A DNA stretch of 64,000 bases from Pogona vitticeps (GCF_051106095.1 NC_135786.1:210003501-210067500); one strand, 5' to 3'. Counted from the first letter of the stretch, positions 45,515 through 58,277 are shown. The notes: a model not told the origin generated them from the sequence alone. Numbers and translations: made by a program.

Positions 45515-45800
45515 GCGGTAGTGCGGGTAAATAACTCCAAATAATTCCTTATCGTCAATGGGCGAGTCCCAGGCCCCAGGTTCCAGCTGTCTGATGACCG
45601 GAGGAACCTATAAGGCCTAATAACACCCCGAACCTCTAGCCATCGTATTTGATGACCTTTGGTTCGTAAGTGTGCAAGCACCTCAGTCGCCTTCGGTCCT
45701 GTAATCGCACGATCCGCAGAAACCGTCAGGACTGGAGCGTTGTTAATTATTGATAATTACCAAAGGGAGACACCGTGACAGTTATTCCCGCACTACCCGC
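45515..45800. repeat. Inverted repeat pair in 3' noncoding end of the YR element
   Basis: 'GCGGTAGTGCGGGTAAATAA' at 45,515 and its near reverse complement 'AGTTATTCCCGCACTACCCG' at 45,780 face each other about 240 bp apart. They may be recombinase-related sites or RNA structure. Confidence 0.6.
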
Positions 45801-45813
45801 CAAAGCATGAGGA

Positions 45814-46416
45814 CTAGCATCGGCTATGTCCCATGTGCCCACCAGACGAACCAAGTTCCAACAGCAGGCCCCCTCTAACATCTTCCAAAAAAATGTCCAA
45901 ACCTGCCTCCGACAGGTGGACACCATCATCACGGAAATATTCCACATTGGATATCTGGATTCTGCGATGGCTCACCACAGATCCGAGGCCGCCTCCGCTG
46001 ACGCCTCTGCAAATTTCCTTATTGACCTGGCGACGCGCCTTGTTAATTTTTACCATGTCACGTGCCCCCCGCCAAATTAAACGCGGTATGATTGTGGACC
46101 AAACTATCCGCATGGCGGGGTATAACATGTGCAGTCTGCGCAGGTCCCTCAGAATATCTAATATCAAAGCCTTCCCAGGCAACTGGGGCAAATCATTGCC
46201 CCCCAAATGTACCACCAAGATGTCTGGAGGAGTGCTTCCAAAAGAGGCCATTCTTCCAAATTGCACCCATTGCATGCCACGCATGCCCTTCCAAGATATG
46301 GTTGCCAGGGCACCAAGCCCCAAATCGCTTCCCCATCGGGAAGACGCAGCATAACGCGCTGCCCAATATACATAACTATGGCCGATAATCAAGACGTTCT
46401 TCCGAGCCTCCAGCAT
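45814..46416 (-). CDS. SGNH/GDSL hydrolase-like protein of Ngaro-type element
   Basis: About 200 residues from the ATG at 46,414-46,416 (the frame is open a little further up, to 46,440). It shows the SGNH blocks in order: 'VLIIGHSYVYWAARYA' (block I serine), 'WKGMRGMQW' (block II glycine), 'DILVVHLGGNDLPQL' (block III GxND), and 'YFRDDGVHLSEAGLDIF' (block V DxxH). The family comprises esterases and lipases. In vertebrate Ngaro elements such a frame is known as an extra downstream ORF whose role in transposition is not established. It is last in the transcript and likely expressed with the recombinase. Confidence 0.85.
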   Translation of the reverse strand: MLEARKNVLIIGHSYVYWAARYAASSRWGSDLGLGALATISWKGMRGMQWVQFGRMASFGSTPPDILVVHLGGNDLPQLPGKALILDILRDLRRLHMLYPAMRIVWSTIIPRLIWRGARDMVKINKARRQVNKEICRGVSGGGLGSVVSHRRIQISNVEYFRDDGVHLSEAGLDIFLEDVRGGLLLELGSSGGHMGHSRC

Positions 46417-46448
46417 CTCACCATCTGAAAGACAAAACAAAACACTGC

Positions 46449-47366
46449 CTACACGTTAGGTAGCTGCCTGACATATTTTTTGTAACACTTTGATGACCAT
46501 CTACCTAACCTTTTAATCTTATCCACATCATATCCCAGAGCAGCTGCCGTTGAAGCTGCCCCTATCCTAAACGAATGAGTGCCAAATCTCATATCGCTAA
46601 TCCCCGCTCTTTCCAGCGCCATGTCAGTTATCTTCCAAAATTGGTACTTCGTGAGAGGTATTCCGTTATTGTGTTGAAAGAAATAGCCACTGGTAATCCC
46701 CCTAAACATCATAAATTCCCTTAATGCTTTTACTGGACATATTTTCCTTATGCTGCATTGTCCCAAAATAATCATTCTACCAAGCCCCCGCTGGTCCGTT
46801 TTAGATCTCCTCAATCTAATTCTCACCTTTCCCTCTTCAACTGCTACATCCTCCATCTGTAAGGCTTTCTTCGAGACGTCCCCTTTACCTGAAGCCACTA
46901 ATTCACTAATCCTCATGGCACCGAAAAAGGCTAACAATGCAGCTGCATGAAAAAGAGCCTCTTCATACCTATCCCTACACAGCGTACCCCATAAATCACT
47001 TAGCCGCTCAAGAATCGCCGGTGACATTGGAGTTCTATTGTCCTGCCTTCTTCCCATCTCCCGAGACCAGCCCTCCAACATCTTCCTGATCCTAAAATCA
47101 CCCGACAAATCCCTAATACCATTTGCCTTAGCGTAAAAACCCAAGGCTGCCAACTTGCCTTTAATGGTACCCGGCGTCAGTCCCTTCCAGTGCAACGCCA
47201 CAATAAACTGCTGAATGTGCTCCACCGGTGCCGGCCACAATTGCTCTAATTCCCTCAACCTCCTAAATTCTGCAAACTCCGCGCTGGCGGCCTCATATTT
47301 TTTACACGTTCTCGGGGCCAGTGCCATACCTATCGCTCTCGACGCCTCCGAACGCCAATCTGCCAT
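46449..47366 (-). CDS. Tyrosine recombinase of Ngaro-type element
   Basis: 305 residues starting at an ATG (47,364-47,366). It would integrate the DNA copy by strand exchange through a tyrosine, in place of a retroviral integrase. The N-terminal half resembles a SAM-like DNA-binding domain ('HIQQFIVALHWKGLTPGTIK'). The catalytic half has the first arginine in 'FFGAMRISELV' (near residue 150), 'THSFRIGAASTAAALG' (HxxR), 'GRWSSKCYKKYVR' (W and nucleophile Tyr near the end). The length and order fit phage-type recombinases in YR retrotransposons. It ends 8 bases before the open region of the hydrolase-like frame. Confidence 0.9.
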   Translation of the reverse strand: MADWRSEASRAIGMALAPRTCKKYEAASAEFAEFRRLRELEQLWPAPVEHIQQFIVALHWKGLTPGTIKGKLAALGFYAKANGIRDLSGDFRIRKMLEGWSREMGRRQDNRTPMSPAILERLSDLWGTLCRDRYEEALFHAAALLAFFGAMRISELVASGKGDVSKKALQMEDVAVEEGKVRIRLRRSKTDQRGLGRMIILGQCSIRKICPVKALREFMMFRGITSGYFFQHNNGIPLTKYQFWKITDMALERAGISDMRFGTHSFRIGAASTAAALGYDVDKIKRLGRWSSKCYKKYVRQLPNV

Positions 47367-49105
47367 ACCTCTGCTGGAAGCACCTCTGGCATATCTCTGG
47401 CTTCCGGTGCCAACTCCCTGAACCGCCGCATCTGTTTGCGTGAAAGAGCATCGGCTATGCTGTTATCGATGCCCGGCACATGGCGGGCATGCACCACGAT
47501 ATTAAACTGCAACGCCCTCAACGTAAACGCTCTAACTAATCTCATAACCCTCTCAGAACGTGACGTCAGGTTATTGACGATAAACACCACAGCCTGATTG
47601 TCGCACCAAAAACGCACTACTGCATTGGACCACTCCCTTGCCCACAGCCACAGTGCTCCTACTATTGGAAAAAATTCTAAAAATGTCAGATCCCTCGTTA
47701 TACCCTGCCTATGCCAATCCTCCGGCCACGTTCCTGCACACCACCTACCTTTGAAATAAATCCCAAACCCGTGAGTACCAGCCGCATCTGAATTTACCTG
47801 GACATCCGCCTTTAAGCTGATTTCTGACCTCCAGAATGATGTCCCATTAAAATGATCTAAAAACTGTTCCCACACCCTTAAATCCTCTCGAATGCCATTT
47901 GTAACCCTAGTTCTATGAAATGGCCTCTTCAATCCTGACATGGCGCTGCAAAGTCGACGTAAAAAGGGCCTTCCTGGAGCCACCACTTTGCATGCAAAAT
48001 TTAAGTGGCCCACCACCTCTTGTAATTCCTTCAAGCTCACCTTCCTTTTTGTAGCCAATGTACGCACCATCTTCCTAATGTTGTTTAATTTGTCCTGAGG
48101 CAACCGCGAAGTCTGCATTATTGTGTCTAACTCAATCCCCAAGAAGGTCAGAGTCGTATTTGGCCCTTCTGTTTTTTCTTCCGCTAATGGCAAACCCAAC
48201 TCGTAAGCTAACTCCCTAAATGTATCTAAAAATCTCTGGCATCTGCCTGAGTTGGCCTTGCCACAAAAAAGAAAATCATCCAAATAATGTGATGTGCTAT
48301 TACAGCCCATCCGTTGTCTGATCCACCATTCCACAAAAGTACTAAACTTCTCAAAGGTCGCACATGAAATTGAACATCCCATGGGGAGGGCCCTGTCTAC
48401 GTAATAAAGCCCTTGAAATTGAAACCCCAGCAAATTAAAATCAGTTGGGTGTACCGGTAAAATCCGAAAAGCAGATTTTACATCCGCCTTGGCCATCTCC
48501 GCGCCCACACCACAAGCTCTAACCATTCGTACTGCCTCGTCAAACGAGGTGTAACGAACTGTACACAATTCCTCAGGTATGGCGTCATTTACTGACTCCC
48601 CCTCCGGGAATGACAAATGATGGATCAGCCTAAATTCACCCGGGGCTCTTTTCGGGACAATCCCCAGAGGGGAGACCCTCAAATCTCCCATTGGTGCCTC
48701 CTTAAAGGGCCCCAAGACTCTACCTTCTCTGACCTCCTTGTTGATTTTTTCCAAAACCACGCCCTCCAGACCAAGTATTGATTTGAGGTTTTTTGCCACA
48801 AATGCTCTCCTAACCCCCAAAGCTGGAATTCTAAACCCAAACCTAAAACCTAAATACAAATATTCAGCGTCATCCCTCTTCGGGTATAATGCTAAACCTT
48901 TTTTCAATACATCAATTTTAATTGGTGTGGGCCCCCTTTCCCGGAGGCCCCCCATCTGACTTCCTATTGGCTCCACCCATCCTGTTTTGCCGCTGTCCTC
49001 CTGACCGAAAGCAGTTGCTTTTAGCATGCTTTCCCCCACAAGAGATACATTCGTGTCTAAATTTGCATTGGGCCTTGTTACAGGACCCTTTATTATTGAA
49101 TTCAA
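47330..49105 (-). CDS. Reverse transcriptase/RNase H of Ngaro-type element
   Basis: About 590 residues open. It copies the element RNA into DNA. Around residue 130 it has the fingers block 'VSPLGIVPKRAPGEFRLIHH', around 190-200 the 'KADVKSAFRILPVHP' palm block, then 'ALPMGCSISCATFEKF', then the catalytic 'YLDDFLF' (near residue 285), and in the last third an RNase H-like region beginning 'VNSDAAGTHGFGIYF' with later 'WCDNQAVVFIVNN' and 'HVPGIDNSIADALSR'. YLDD with this RNase H ending is characteristic of DIRS/Ngaro elements. The true first residue is uncertain because the frame opens inside the Gag region without a clear ATG. It overlaps the recombinase start by 37 bases. Confidence 0.9.
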   Translation of the reverse strand: MNSIIKGPVTRPNANLDTNVSLVGESMLKATAFGQEDSGKTGWVEPIGSQMGGLRERGPTPIKIDVLKKGLALYPKRDDAEYLYLGFRFGFRIPALGVRRAFVAKNLKSILGLEGVVLEKINKEVREGRVLGPFKEAPMGDLRVSPLGIVPKRAPGEFRLIHHLSFPEGESVNDAIPEELCTVRYTSFDEAVRMVRACGVGAEMAKADVKSAFRILPVHPTDFNLLGFQFQGLYYVDRALPMGCSISCATFEKFSTFVEWWIRQRMGCNSTSHYLDDFLFCGKANSGRCQRFLDTFRELAYELGLPLAEEKTEGPNTTLTFLGIELDTIMQTSRLPQDKLNNIRKMVRTLATKRKVSLKELQEVVGHLNFACKVVAPGRPFLRRLCSAMSGLKRPFHRTRVTNGIREDLRVWEQFLDHFNGTSFWRSEISLKADVQVNSDAAGTHGFGIYFKGRWCAGTWPEDWHRQGITRDLTFLEFFPIVGALWLWAREWSNAVVRFWCDNQAVVFIVNNLTSRSERVMRLVRAFTLRALQFNIVVHARHVPGIDNSIADALSRKQMRRFRELAPEARDMPEVLPAEVWQIGVRRRRER

Positions 49106-50420
49106 AACAGGGCAGACGGGGTTGAACCGCCTGCCCCGCCCCCTGGCGGGCCCCTGTGTTAACGGAGTATTTTATGTTTAGATGCCCGCAATCAAATCTA
49201 TCACCGAGATTTGTCTTGGCTGGGGACATATGCTGTAGCCAGAGCCCTGGGTGTGTTTCGTCCCAGCGCAATTCCGGCCGAATTGCGCTCCGCATTCTGA
49301 ATGCCTCATCATACCTTAACCACGCCTGTCCTTCAAATTCAGCCTTTGCCCTACGCATGATATCAAAATATTGAAACAGGGCTGAGGCCTTCCAAGGCTG
49401 CATTTTTACCAACACCCCCGCATATATTGTAAATCCAGTAACCCAATTGGTCCAATTCCTGTCTGGTCTCTTGCGCCTATGCTTTTCCTTCAGCTTCTCA
49501 TCGTCCTTGTCAATCTCCTTAACCTCAAATTCCCGGTTAAGTAATTCATAAAAATCAATGAAATCTCCACGCCAAATTTTTTCCTTAACAGCCGGCGTCA
49601 GATGGTCTCCTAGTGGCGAATTATAGTCAGTGTACGGCATAGCTGCTATAGGTACTGTGTTGTAACCCGTATTGGGTACCGATGGATACAGATGTGTGCC
49701 CGTGCTCTTACCATCATCCGCCAATCCTGTCTTCGTCGGGGTGGAGAAGGGCATTCCCCACCCGAACCATTGTGGTCCCATTGGGGGCCAAAAACTGCCA
49801 GGCCAAGCTATCCCCGGTGTCACATTTGAACTAGAGGCTGTGACGGACTGCTGTGTACCTACGCCCCAAGGCCACTGAGGCCCGGGACTACCCGTGTTGT
49901 GTGAAACCTCATACTCACCATACACTGTCCTTCCTGGTCCCGAAGCTGCCCCGGCCCCTTGACCACTCGTGGAAGGCTCATCATAAGGATCATACCCACA
50001 TGACGTTCCTTCTCCCGGCTCAGGGCCACCTGCTGTATCCAACCTCATGCGCTTACGCCCGCAAGCCTCAAATGGTGCCGTCTCTGACTCTTCGTCCATA
50101 TTCTGCTCCTCAAAATCATGTACCTGCTCCAATTCAATGGCATTAAGATGTTTTGTTAATTGCAAATTCCTACTTCTCATATCTGACTTACGCTGTCCTT
50201 TATTCTCTCTAATCGAGCGACGTGGGGTAACCTCACTGCTACCCCCGGCCTGTCTCTCAGCCCGATTGCTCTCCAGACTCCTAACCTTGGCCTGTAATTC
50301 CTTAATCATTGCCCAGGCCTCCTCATTAAACGCAGACTGATTCGGAGACTCTTGGGGTACAGCTTGTTTCTTAGCGGGGCTTTTGCCCTTCTTTCTTCCT
50401 CCCCCTTTTTTTGGTGGCAT
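48918..50420 (-). CDS. Gag-like protein of Ngaro-type element
   Basis: About 500 residues. The ATG at 50,418-50,420 is the likely start, giving a very basic N-terminus ('MPPKKGGGRKKG'), as expected of a nucleic-acid-binding structural protein. Then comes a low-complexity Gly/Pro/Ser-rich middle (roughly residues 130-260), a more ordered part with 'DFYELLNREFEVKEIDKDDE' and 'NWTNWVTGFTIYAGVLV' (about 290-350), and near the C-terminus a Cys/His-rich part with 'CKFRHECISCGGKHAKSNC', a zinc-knuckle-like module. It overlaps the reverse-transcriptase frame by about 190 bases in another frame, so the second product would depend on frame change, re-initiation or splicing. Family known; exact function of the middle region not known. 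Confidence 0.8.
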   Translation of the reverse strand: MPPKKGGGRKKGKSPAKKQAVPQESPNQSAFNEEAWAMIKELQAKVRSLESNRAERQAGGSSEVTPRRSIRENKGQRKSDMRSRNLQLTKHLNAIELEQVHDFEEQNMDEESETAPFEACGRKRMRLDTAGGPEPGEGTSCGYDPYDEPSTSGQGAGAASGPGRTVYGEYEVSHNTGSPGPQWPWGVGTQQSVTASSSNVTPGIAWPGSFWPPMGPQWFGWGMPFSTPTKTGLADDGKSTGTHLYPSVPNTGYNTVPIAAMPYTDYNSPLGDHLTPAVKEKIWRGDFIDFYELLNREFEVKEIDKDDEKLKEKHRRKRPDRNWTNWVTGFTIYAGVLVKMQPWKASALFQYFDIMRRAKAEFEGQAWLRYDEAFRMRSAIRPELRWDETHPGLWLQHMSPAKTNLGDRFDCGHLNIKYSVNTGARQGAGQAVQPRLPCFEFNNKGSCNKAQCKFRHECISCGGKHAKSNCFRSGGQRQNRMGGANRKSDGGPPGKGAHTN

Positions 50421-51149
50421 TATAACTAGCAACCTAAAATCCTACAAGCTGCTGAAATATTTTATCCTGTTTTTTTTTTTTTTTTGGTTTTATTCCTATT
50501 GTTCCTATCCAAAGCAACAGCAATGATAAAAGTGGTAATAGTGTTTAATATTCTGTATTCCACTATCTATTCAAATTATTGTTTTTTGTTTTTTTTTTTT
50601 AATAAACTTATTTATCGACAAACTAAACCCCTCCAACAATAGACCGGCGGAAATACTCCAGTGAAGGCAGCTGCCACCCCTGGCACCCCACCGCTATTGT
50701 AAAGCTGTGTTTTGTTTTATTTTTATTTTTTAATTGTAATTTAAATTTTTTTTTTAAATTTACTATTTATTTCAATTATTTATTTACTGCTATGCCCCCT
50801 TTTAAATCCCCACTAATTCACACCCTGCTAAAGCTCTCCTTACTAAGTTTCCTTTCTTTTCCTCCTCTTCTTTTCTTTCCCTCTTTTTTTTTTTTTTTTT
50901 TTTGAAAACCAAAATCTAAAATGGCCGCCGAGCACAGACCATGCGGCCAAGACACCAATATCACAAAATGGCTGCCAAAAGCCCCACTCCCAAACTCCTC
51001 ACCACCTATCCTATTATTCCAGTTTGTGCGAGGAGAAGGGGACAATAGCACATAAATCCCTTGCACACACTTCCCTTTTTTTTTTTTTTTAATACAAATC
51101 CTTTGCTAGAAGCGGGGGGGGGCAATCCTTAGTCCTCCCAGGCCAGTCG

Positions 51150-51790
51150 CCCCAAACAAAAAGAGGGGTGTAAATTCCTAACGCCCCTCCAGATAAGCTG
51201 CGCCGCCAGCGACCCTCTGCTTTACTACCCACCAACTCCCCTCGCCGTCCCTGATGGCCTGAACGGAGGGGAGGGGGGGGGGCGCCAGCAGAACACCAAC
51301 TTCCCAGTGTTCTGCTCCTTGGCAGCCTAAACGCCGCTGTAGCGCGGCCCGAGCGGCGCAGCGAGGGAGGGAAGCGCCCAACAGCTGATGGTCGGGCCGT
51401 GCGCTCGGCGCGCCCGCCACGCTAACCCTTCCAACCGTCCCCGTCTATTACTCCCTCCCCCAGCAACCCCCAACTCAATCGCACCTACACTCACACACAC
51501 ACGCACGCACTCAGTCCCAATCACCCCCGCTACCCCGAGTCCACCTCCTCCCGAACCGCTAACCCCTCTCCCAAACCAGACTTCTCTCTCCGACGATCCT
51601 CTCTCTTCGCCTGCCAACGCGAAAGAGAAACTGCCTCCAGGGCCGGCGCTCTTTTATAGCGTCACGGCCCTGGCTTTGTCCCACGTGGCCACGCAGTTCT
51701 CTGCGTCCTTCCGGGCCGGAAGAGCAAACAGTGCGCACGAGGCTCAACGGCTCGCCCCGGCGCCGTTCGCGCGCGCAGGTACTTCTTCTT
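51150..51790. promoter_or_regulatory. CpG-island-like leader of the YR element
   Basis: About 640 bp with very high G+C and many CpGs (e.g. 'GCGCGGCCCGAGCGGCGCAG', 'CGCCGTTCGCGCGCGCAGG') in an otherwise AT-rich, CpG-poor window. It lies just upstream of the minus-strand transcript and contains its TATA motif. Retained CpGs suggest little germline methylation decay since insertion. An alternative is a host promoter next to the insertion. Confidence 0.6.
51651..51658 (-). promoter_or_regulatory. TATA-like motif of the YR element leader
   Basis: The minus strand reads 'GACGCTATAAAAGAGCGCC', a good TATA box inside GC-rich DNA. A start about 25-30 bases downstream would lie near 51,620-51,630. 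A CACGTG palindrome (near 51,682) and 'TGACGC' lie upstream. Promoter role is inferred from sequence only. Confidence 0.55.
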
Positions 51791-51822
51791 TATTTTTAGT
51801 CTAGATAAAAAGGGTTTGAATC

Positions 51823-51880
51823 AGCTGATTAATAATTACTGCCCGAGTCCAAGCTGATTAATACTTACTGCCCAACTCCA
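51823..51880. repeat. Two tandem 29-bp units next to the YR element's 5' end
   Basis: 'AGCTGATTAATAATTACTGC'+9 and 'AGCTGATTAATACTTACTGC'+9 lie head to tail and match at 26 of 29 positions. They may be host DNA at the insertion site or part of the element's terminal repeats. Confidence 0.75.
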
Positions 51881-51999
51881 ATTGAAGCTGATGGTGTATG
51901 CTGGCCCATTCCACCATGTCGCTTGGTGAACAGAAAACAATTACCTTAGCCATGGAAACTGCCTGGGGGAGTGGAATTGGTAAAACCATCCTTAAAAAT

Positions 52000-52075
52000 C
52001 TCACTTACCTTGAAAGCCCTATTAGGGTCGCTTTAAGTCCGTTCCAAATTGACAGCACAGAACATACACAGTGAT
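52000..52075 (+). mobile_element. SINE tail (RTE-like type)
   Basis: 'GAAAGCCCTATTAGGGTCGC' and 'TTTAAGTCCGTTCCAAATTG' + 'ACAGCACAGAACATACAC' match the tail of the SINE at 31,010-31,165. The tRNA-like head is absent. Confidence 0.65.
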
Positions 52076-52137
52076 ACAAGTAGGGGCATGCTGGAACGAA
52101 GGCAATAAGCAAAGTTTGGAAATGTTTCTTTTTTGAA

Positions 52138-52210
52138 TCACAGCTCCCAGAATTCCCTAGTACACAGGGCCATGTTGACTGGGTGATTTGGAGAACTGGA
52201 ACTCAGAAAA
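52138..52210. mobile_element. hAT-type MITE fragment
   Basis: 'CACAGCTCCCAGAATTCCCT', 'GGCCATGTTGACTGGGTGAT' and 'GAGAACTGGAACTCAGA' follow the arm order of the palindromic family. Confidence 0.5.
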
Positions 52211-53174
52211 AGTAGCACTGCCAGCAAACACTGCAGATGGGAATTAATCTGCTTCTTTACTGGAGAACTAGAGGGTAGACAGAATAGCATGATACAGATG
52301 TGTAGTTATTAGTTGCCCAGTAGTGATAGAGCAGCTGGTCACCTCATTGGTGTATGCTGGATACTACCTTGCATGATTTGGACCTAGTGAATAAATGCAA
52401 CAGTTAAGTACGTTGTTGCCAGTTTTCCAGTTATCTACAAATATATGATTTGGATGATTAATTTCCATCAATGTATTCCCCATGCATGCATGTATTCTCT
52501 GAATGTGTTGACCTCTTGCAATGTATTCTTTTGCCATATGGTGTTTGTATAAAGTGGTTAACAAGGAGTACTTGATAGTATTTACACTTTACATCTGCAT
52601 TCTGTTCATGTACACCCGGTCTGATCTTGTAATATGCTGAATGATTCTGGGGAGGCGCTCATCTCCCTCTGTGTGCATTGATTTCAGCAGATGAACAGCC
52701 TGCCATTTTCAATATCCTTTTATTGCAGCCTAGAATGCTACAGGCTTCTTCATAAATCCGATTAGAGAATACTTGAAAAGAAATTTGGGTTGCATTCCAA
52801 ACCTGAATAAACCTCTCCTAGAATATGTTTCATCCTGAACAGTTCTAAACATACTAAAGTACTGCCATCTTGCAGATCAAAACTTTCATGAAACTTGCCA
52901 AATTTGCAGTATATCCATAGTCACCTTTTCTCTGATATGTAAAAACAATATTGATGCAGAGTGGATAATTTCTACAGGACTATTTGCGCCATGGGAAGGC
53001 GGGAAGCAATTGTATGTACCTTCAATATACCATAACTATGGTGATCCAACTTCACAATCGCTTAGCATCTGGTGGATAAGAAAATAGGTAAGAAAAGGCA
53101 TAATGGAGTCACCATGATATACTGAGGTTGACACAGCCCTACATCTTTCAGAGGTTGGGAGCAGGTTGTTGTTT
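52211..53174. other. No gene or clear repeat seen
   Basis: Unique-looking AT-rich sequence. Confidence 0.5.
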
Positions 53175-54005
53175 GGATATTTTGTAGGCATCCTTCAGTC
53201 TCGAGAGACTATGGTAACGTGCTCTGTATGAAGGTCTTGGAACAGTGTCTTGTGTGGCTGAGAAGGCCAATTCGAGAGTGACAATCTCTTCCACATTGAA
53301 GACAAATACAATCTGTCCCCTGTCCAGCTCCCTGGTTTTGCTTGTTTCGGGACTGCCTCTTTGCTTTGGCCTGCTGTACAAGTGTCTCTTCAAATTGGGA
53401 GAGGCCATGATGCACCGCCTGCCTCCAGGCTGAACGCTCAGATGTCAAGGTTTCCCAGCTGTTGAGGTCCATTCCTAAGGCCTTCAGATCCCGTTTGCAG
53501 ATGTCCTTGTAACGCAGCTGTGGTCTCCCTCGGGGGCAGCTTCCCTGCACTAGTTCTCCATACAGGAGATCTTTTGGAATCTGATCATCAGCCATTCTCC
53601 CGACGTGCCCAAGCCAACGTAGATGGCACTGTTTCAGTAATGTATACATGCTGAAAATTCCAGCTCATTCTAGGACTACTCTATTTGGAACTTTGTCCTG
53701 CCAGGTGAAACCAAAAATGCATTGGAGACAACGCATATGGATGGTGTTCAACTTCCTCTCCTGCCGTGCACAAAGGGTCCAGGACTCGCTGCAGTATAGG
53801 AGTGTGCTCAGGACACAGGCTCTACAGACCTGGATTTTGGTGTATGCCGTCAACTTCTTATTAAGCCATACTCTCTTTGTGAGTCTTGAGAACATGGTAA
53901 CTGCTTTCCCAATGCGTTTATCCAGCTCTACATCTAGGGAGAGAGTGTCAGAGATTGTTGAGCCAAGGTACACAAATTCATGAACATCCTCCAATTCTTG
54001 CATGT
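53175..54005 (-). mobile_element. LINE C-terminal reverse-transcriptase region, clade unassigned
   Basis: One minus-strand frame covers the piece except for a single in-frame TGA at 53,665-53,667. From high to low coordinate: 'FVYLGSTISDTLSLDVEL', 'KRIGKAVTMFSRLTKRVW', 'CVLSTLLYCSESWTL', 'HLRWLGHVGRMADDQIPKDL', 'CPRGRPQLRYKDICKRDLK', then a C-terminal zinc-finger-like 'CLQCGRDCHSRIGLLSHTRH'. The stop is at 53,209-53,211, followed by a short 3' end ('AGGATGCCTACAAAATATCC'). The block order is that of apurinic-endonuclease LINEs related to RTE, but the zinc motif sets it apart from BovB. It is 5'-truncated. A 65-bp relative sits at 18,670-18,734. Confidence 0.8.
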
Positions 54006-54012
54006 TTGGATA

Positions 54013-54085
54013 GTTATGTTGTAAACCACCAAGAGAGTACTCAAGCACTGTGGGTGGAATATAAGACAAAATAATAAACAACAAC
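54013..54085 (+). mobile_element. L2-type SINE/LINE 3' end
   Basis: 'GTTGTAAACCACCAAGAGAG' + 'TACTCAAGCACTGTGGGTGG' is the same 3' end as the minus-strand SINE at 22,972. It ends in AATAATAAACAACAACAAA. Confidence 0.65.
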
Positions 54086-54124
54086 AAACTGACCATCTTA
54101 TCCTTGGGTAGTTATTTGAAAGTC

Positions 54125-54365
54125 ACTATAGTATGGTGGCAAGTGTTGGACTGACTCTTGAAAAATCCAAGTTCTGATCTCCACTAAGACATAATATTCA
54201 CTGGATGACCTTGAGTCAACCACCTCTCTCAGCATTACGTACTGTACTTCACAATGCTGTTTTTTTAGGATAAAATCACGGAGAAAGAACACAGCCACAT
54301 ATATCCCTTGAGTTCATTTAAGGAAATGTGGGATAAAAATGCAATACCTTATCTAAAATAAATAA
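54125..54365 (+). mobile_element. tRNA-derived SINE with (AATA)n tail
   Basis: The head 'GTGGCAAGTGTTGGACTGAC' and B-box-like 'AAGTTCTGATCTCCA' lead into 'GATGACCTTGAGTCAACCAC', 'CTCTCTCAGCATTACGTACT' and an end 'AATGTGGGATAAAAATGCAA' followed by AAATAAATAAAT. It is a widespread amniote SINE type, moderately diverged. Confidence 0.65.
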
Positions 54366-58227
<3,862 letters not shown>

Positions 58228-58246
58228 CTGTGTGTGTGTGTGTGTG

Positions 58247-58277
<31 letters not shown>

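Larger units (their letters stand above)
45425..51800 (-). mobile_element. Ngaro/DIRS-group tyrosine-recombinase retrotransposon, looks whole
   Basis: A ~6.4-kb minus-strand element with four long frames in order: Gag-like, reverse transcriptase/RNase H, tyrosine recombinase, SGNH-hydrolase-like. This order, the recombinase in place of a DDE integrase, and the extra hydrolase are known for vertebrate Ngaro elements. A ~1.4-kb leader (50,421-51,800) is GC- and CpG-rich at its start and A-tract-rich further in. The ~390-bp 3' noncoding end has an inverted repeat pair. No long terminal repeats and no target duplication are seen, as expected for this group. All four frames are open, so it looks whole with no break evident, and is probably young compared with its neighbours. 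Outer ends are estimates. Confidence 0.88.

Noticed and set aside
45833-46354. 173-codon plus-strand frame opposite the hydrolase
   Set aside because: Antisense shadow of the SGNH-like frame.
51388-51804. 138-codon plus-strand frame in the CpG-rich block, ending near a CAGGTACTT donor-like site
   Set aside because: Composition is that of GC-rich noncoding DNA (Pro/Ala/Ser/Thr-rich) with no domain. It runs opposite to the element's transcript and no partner exon is visible.
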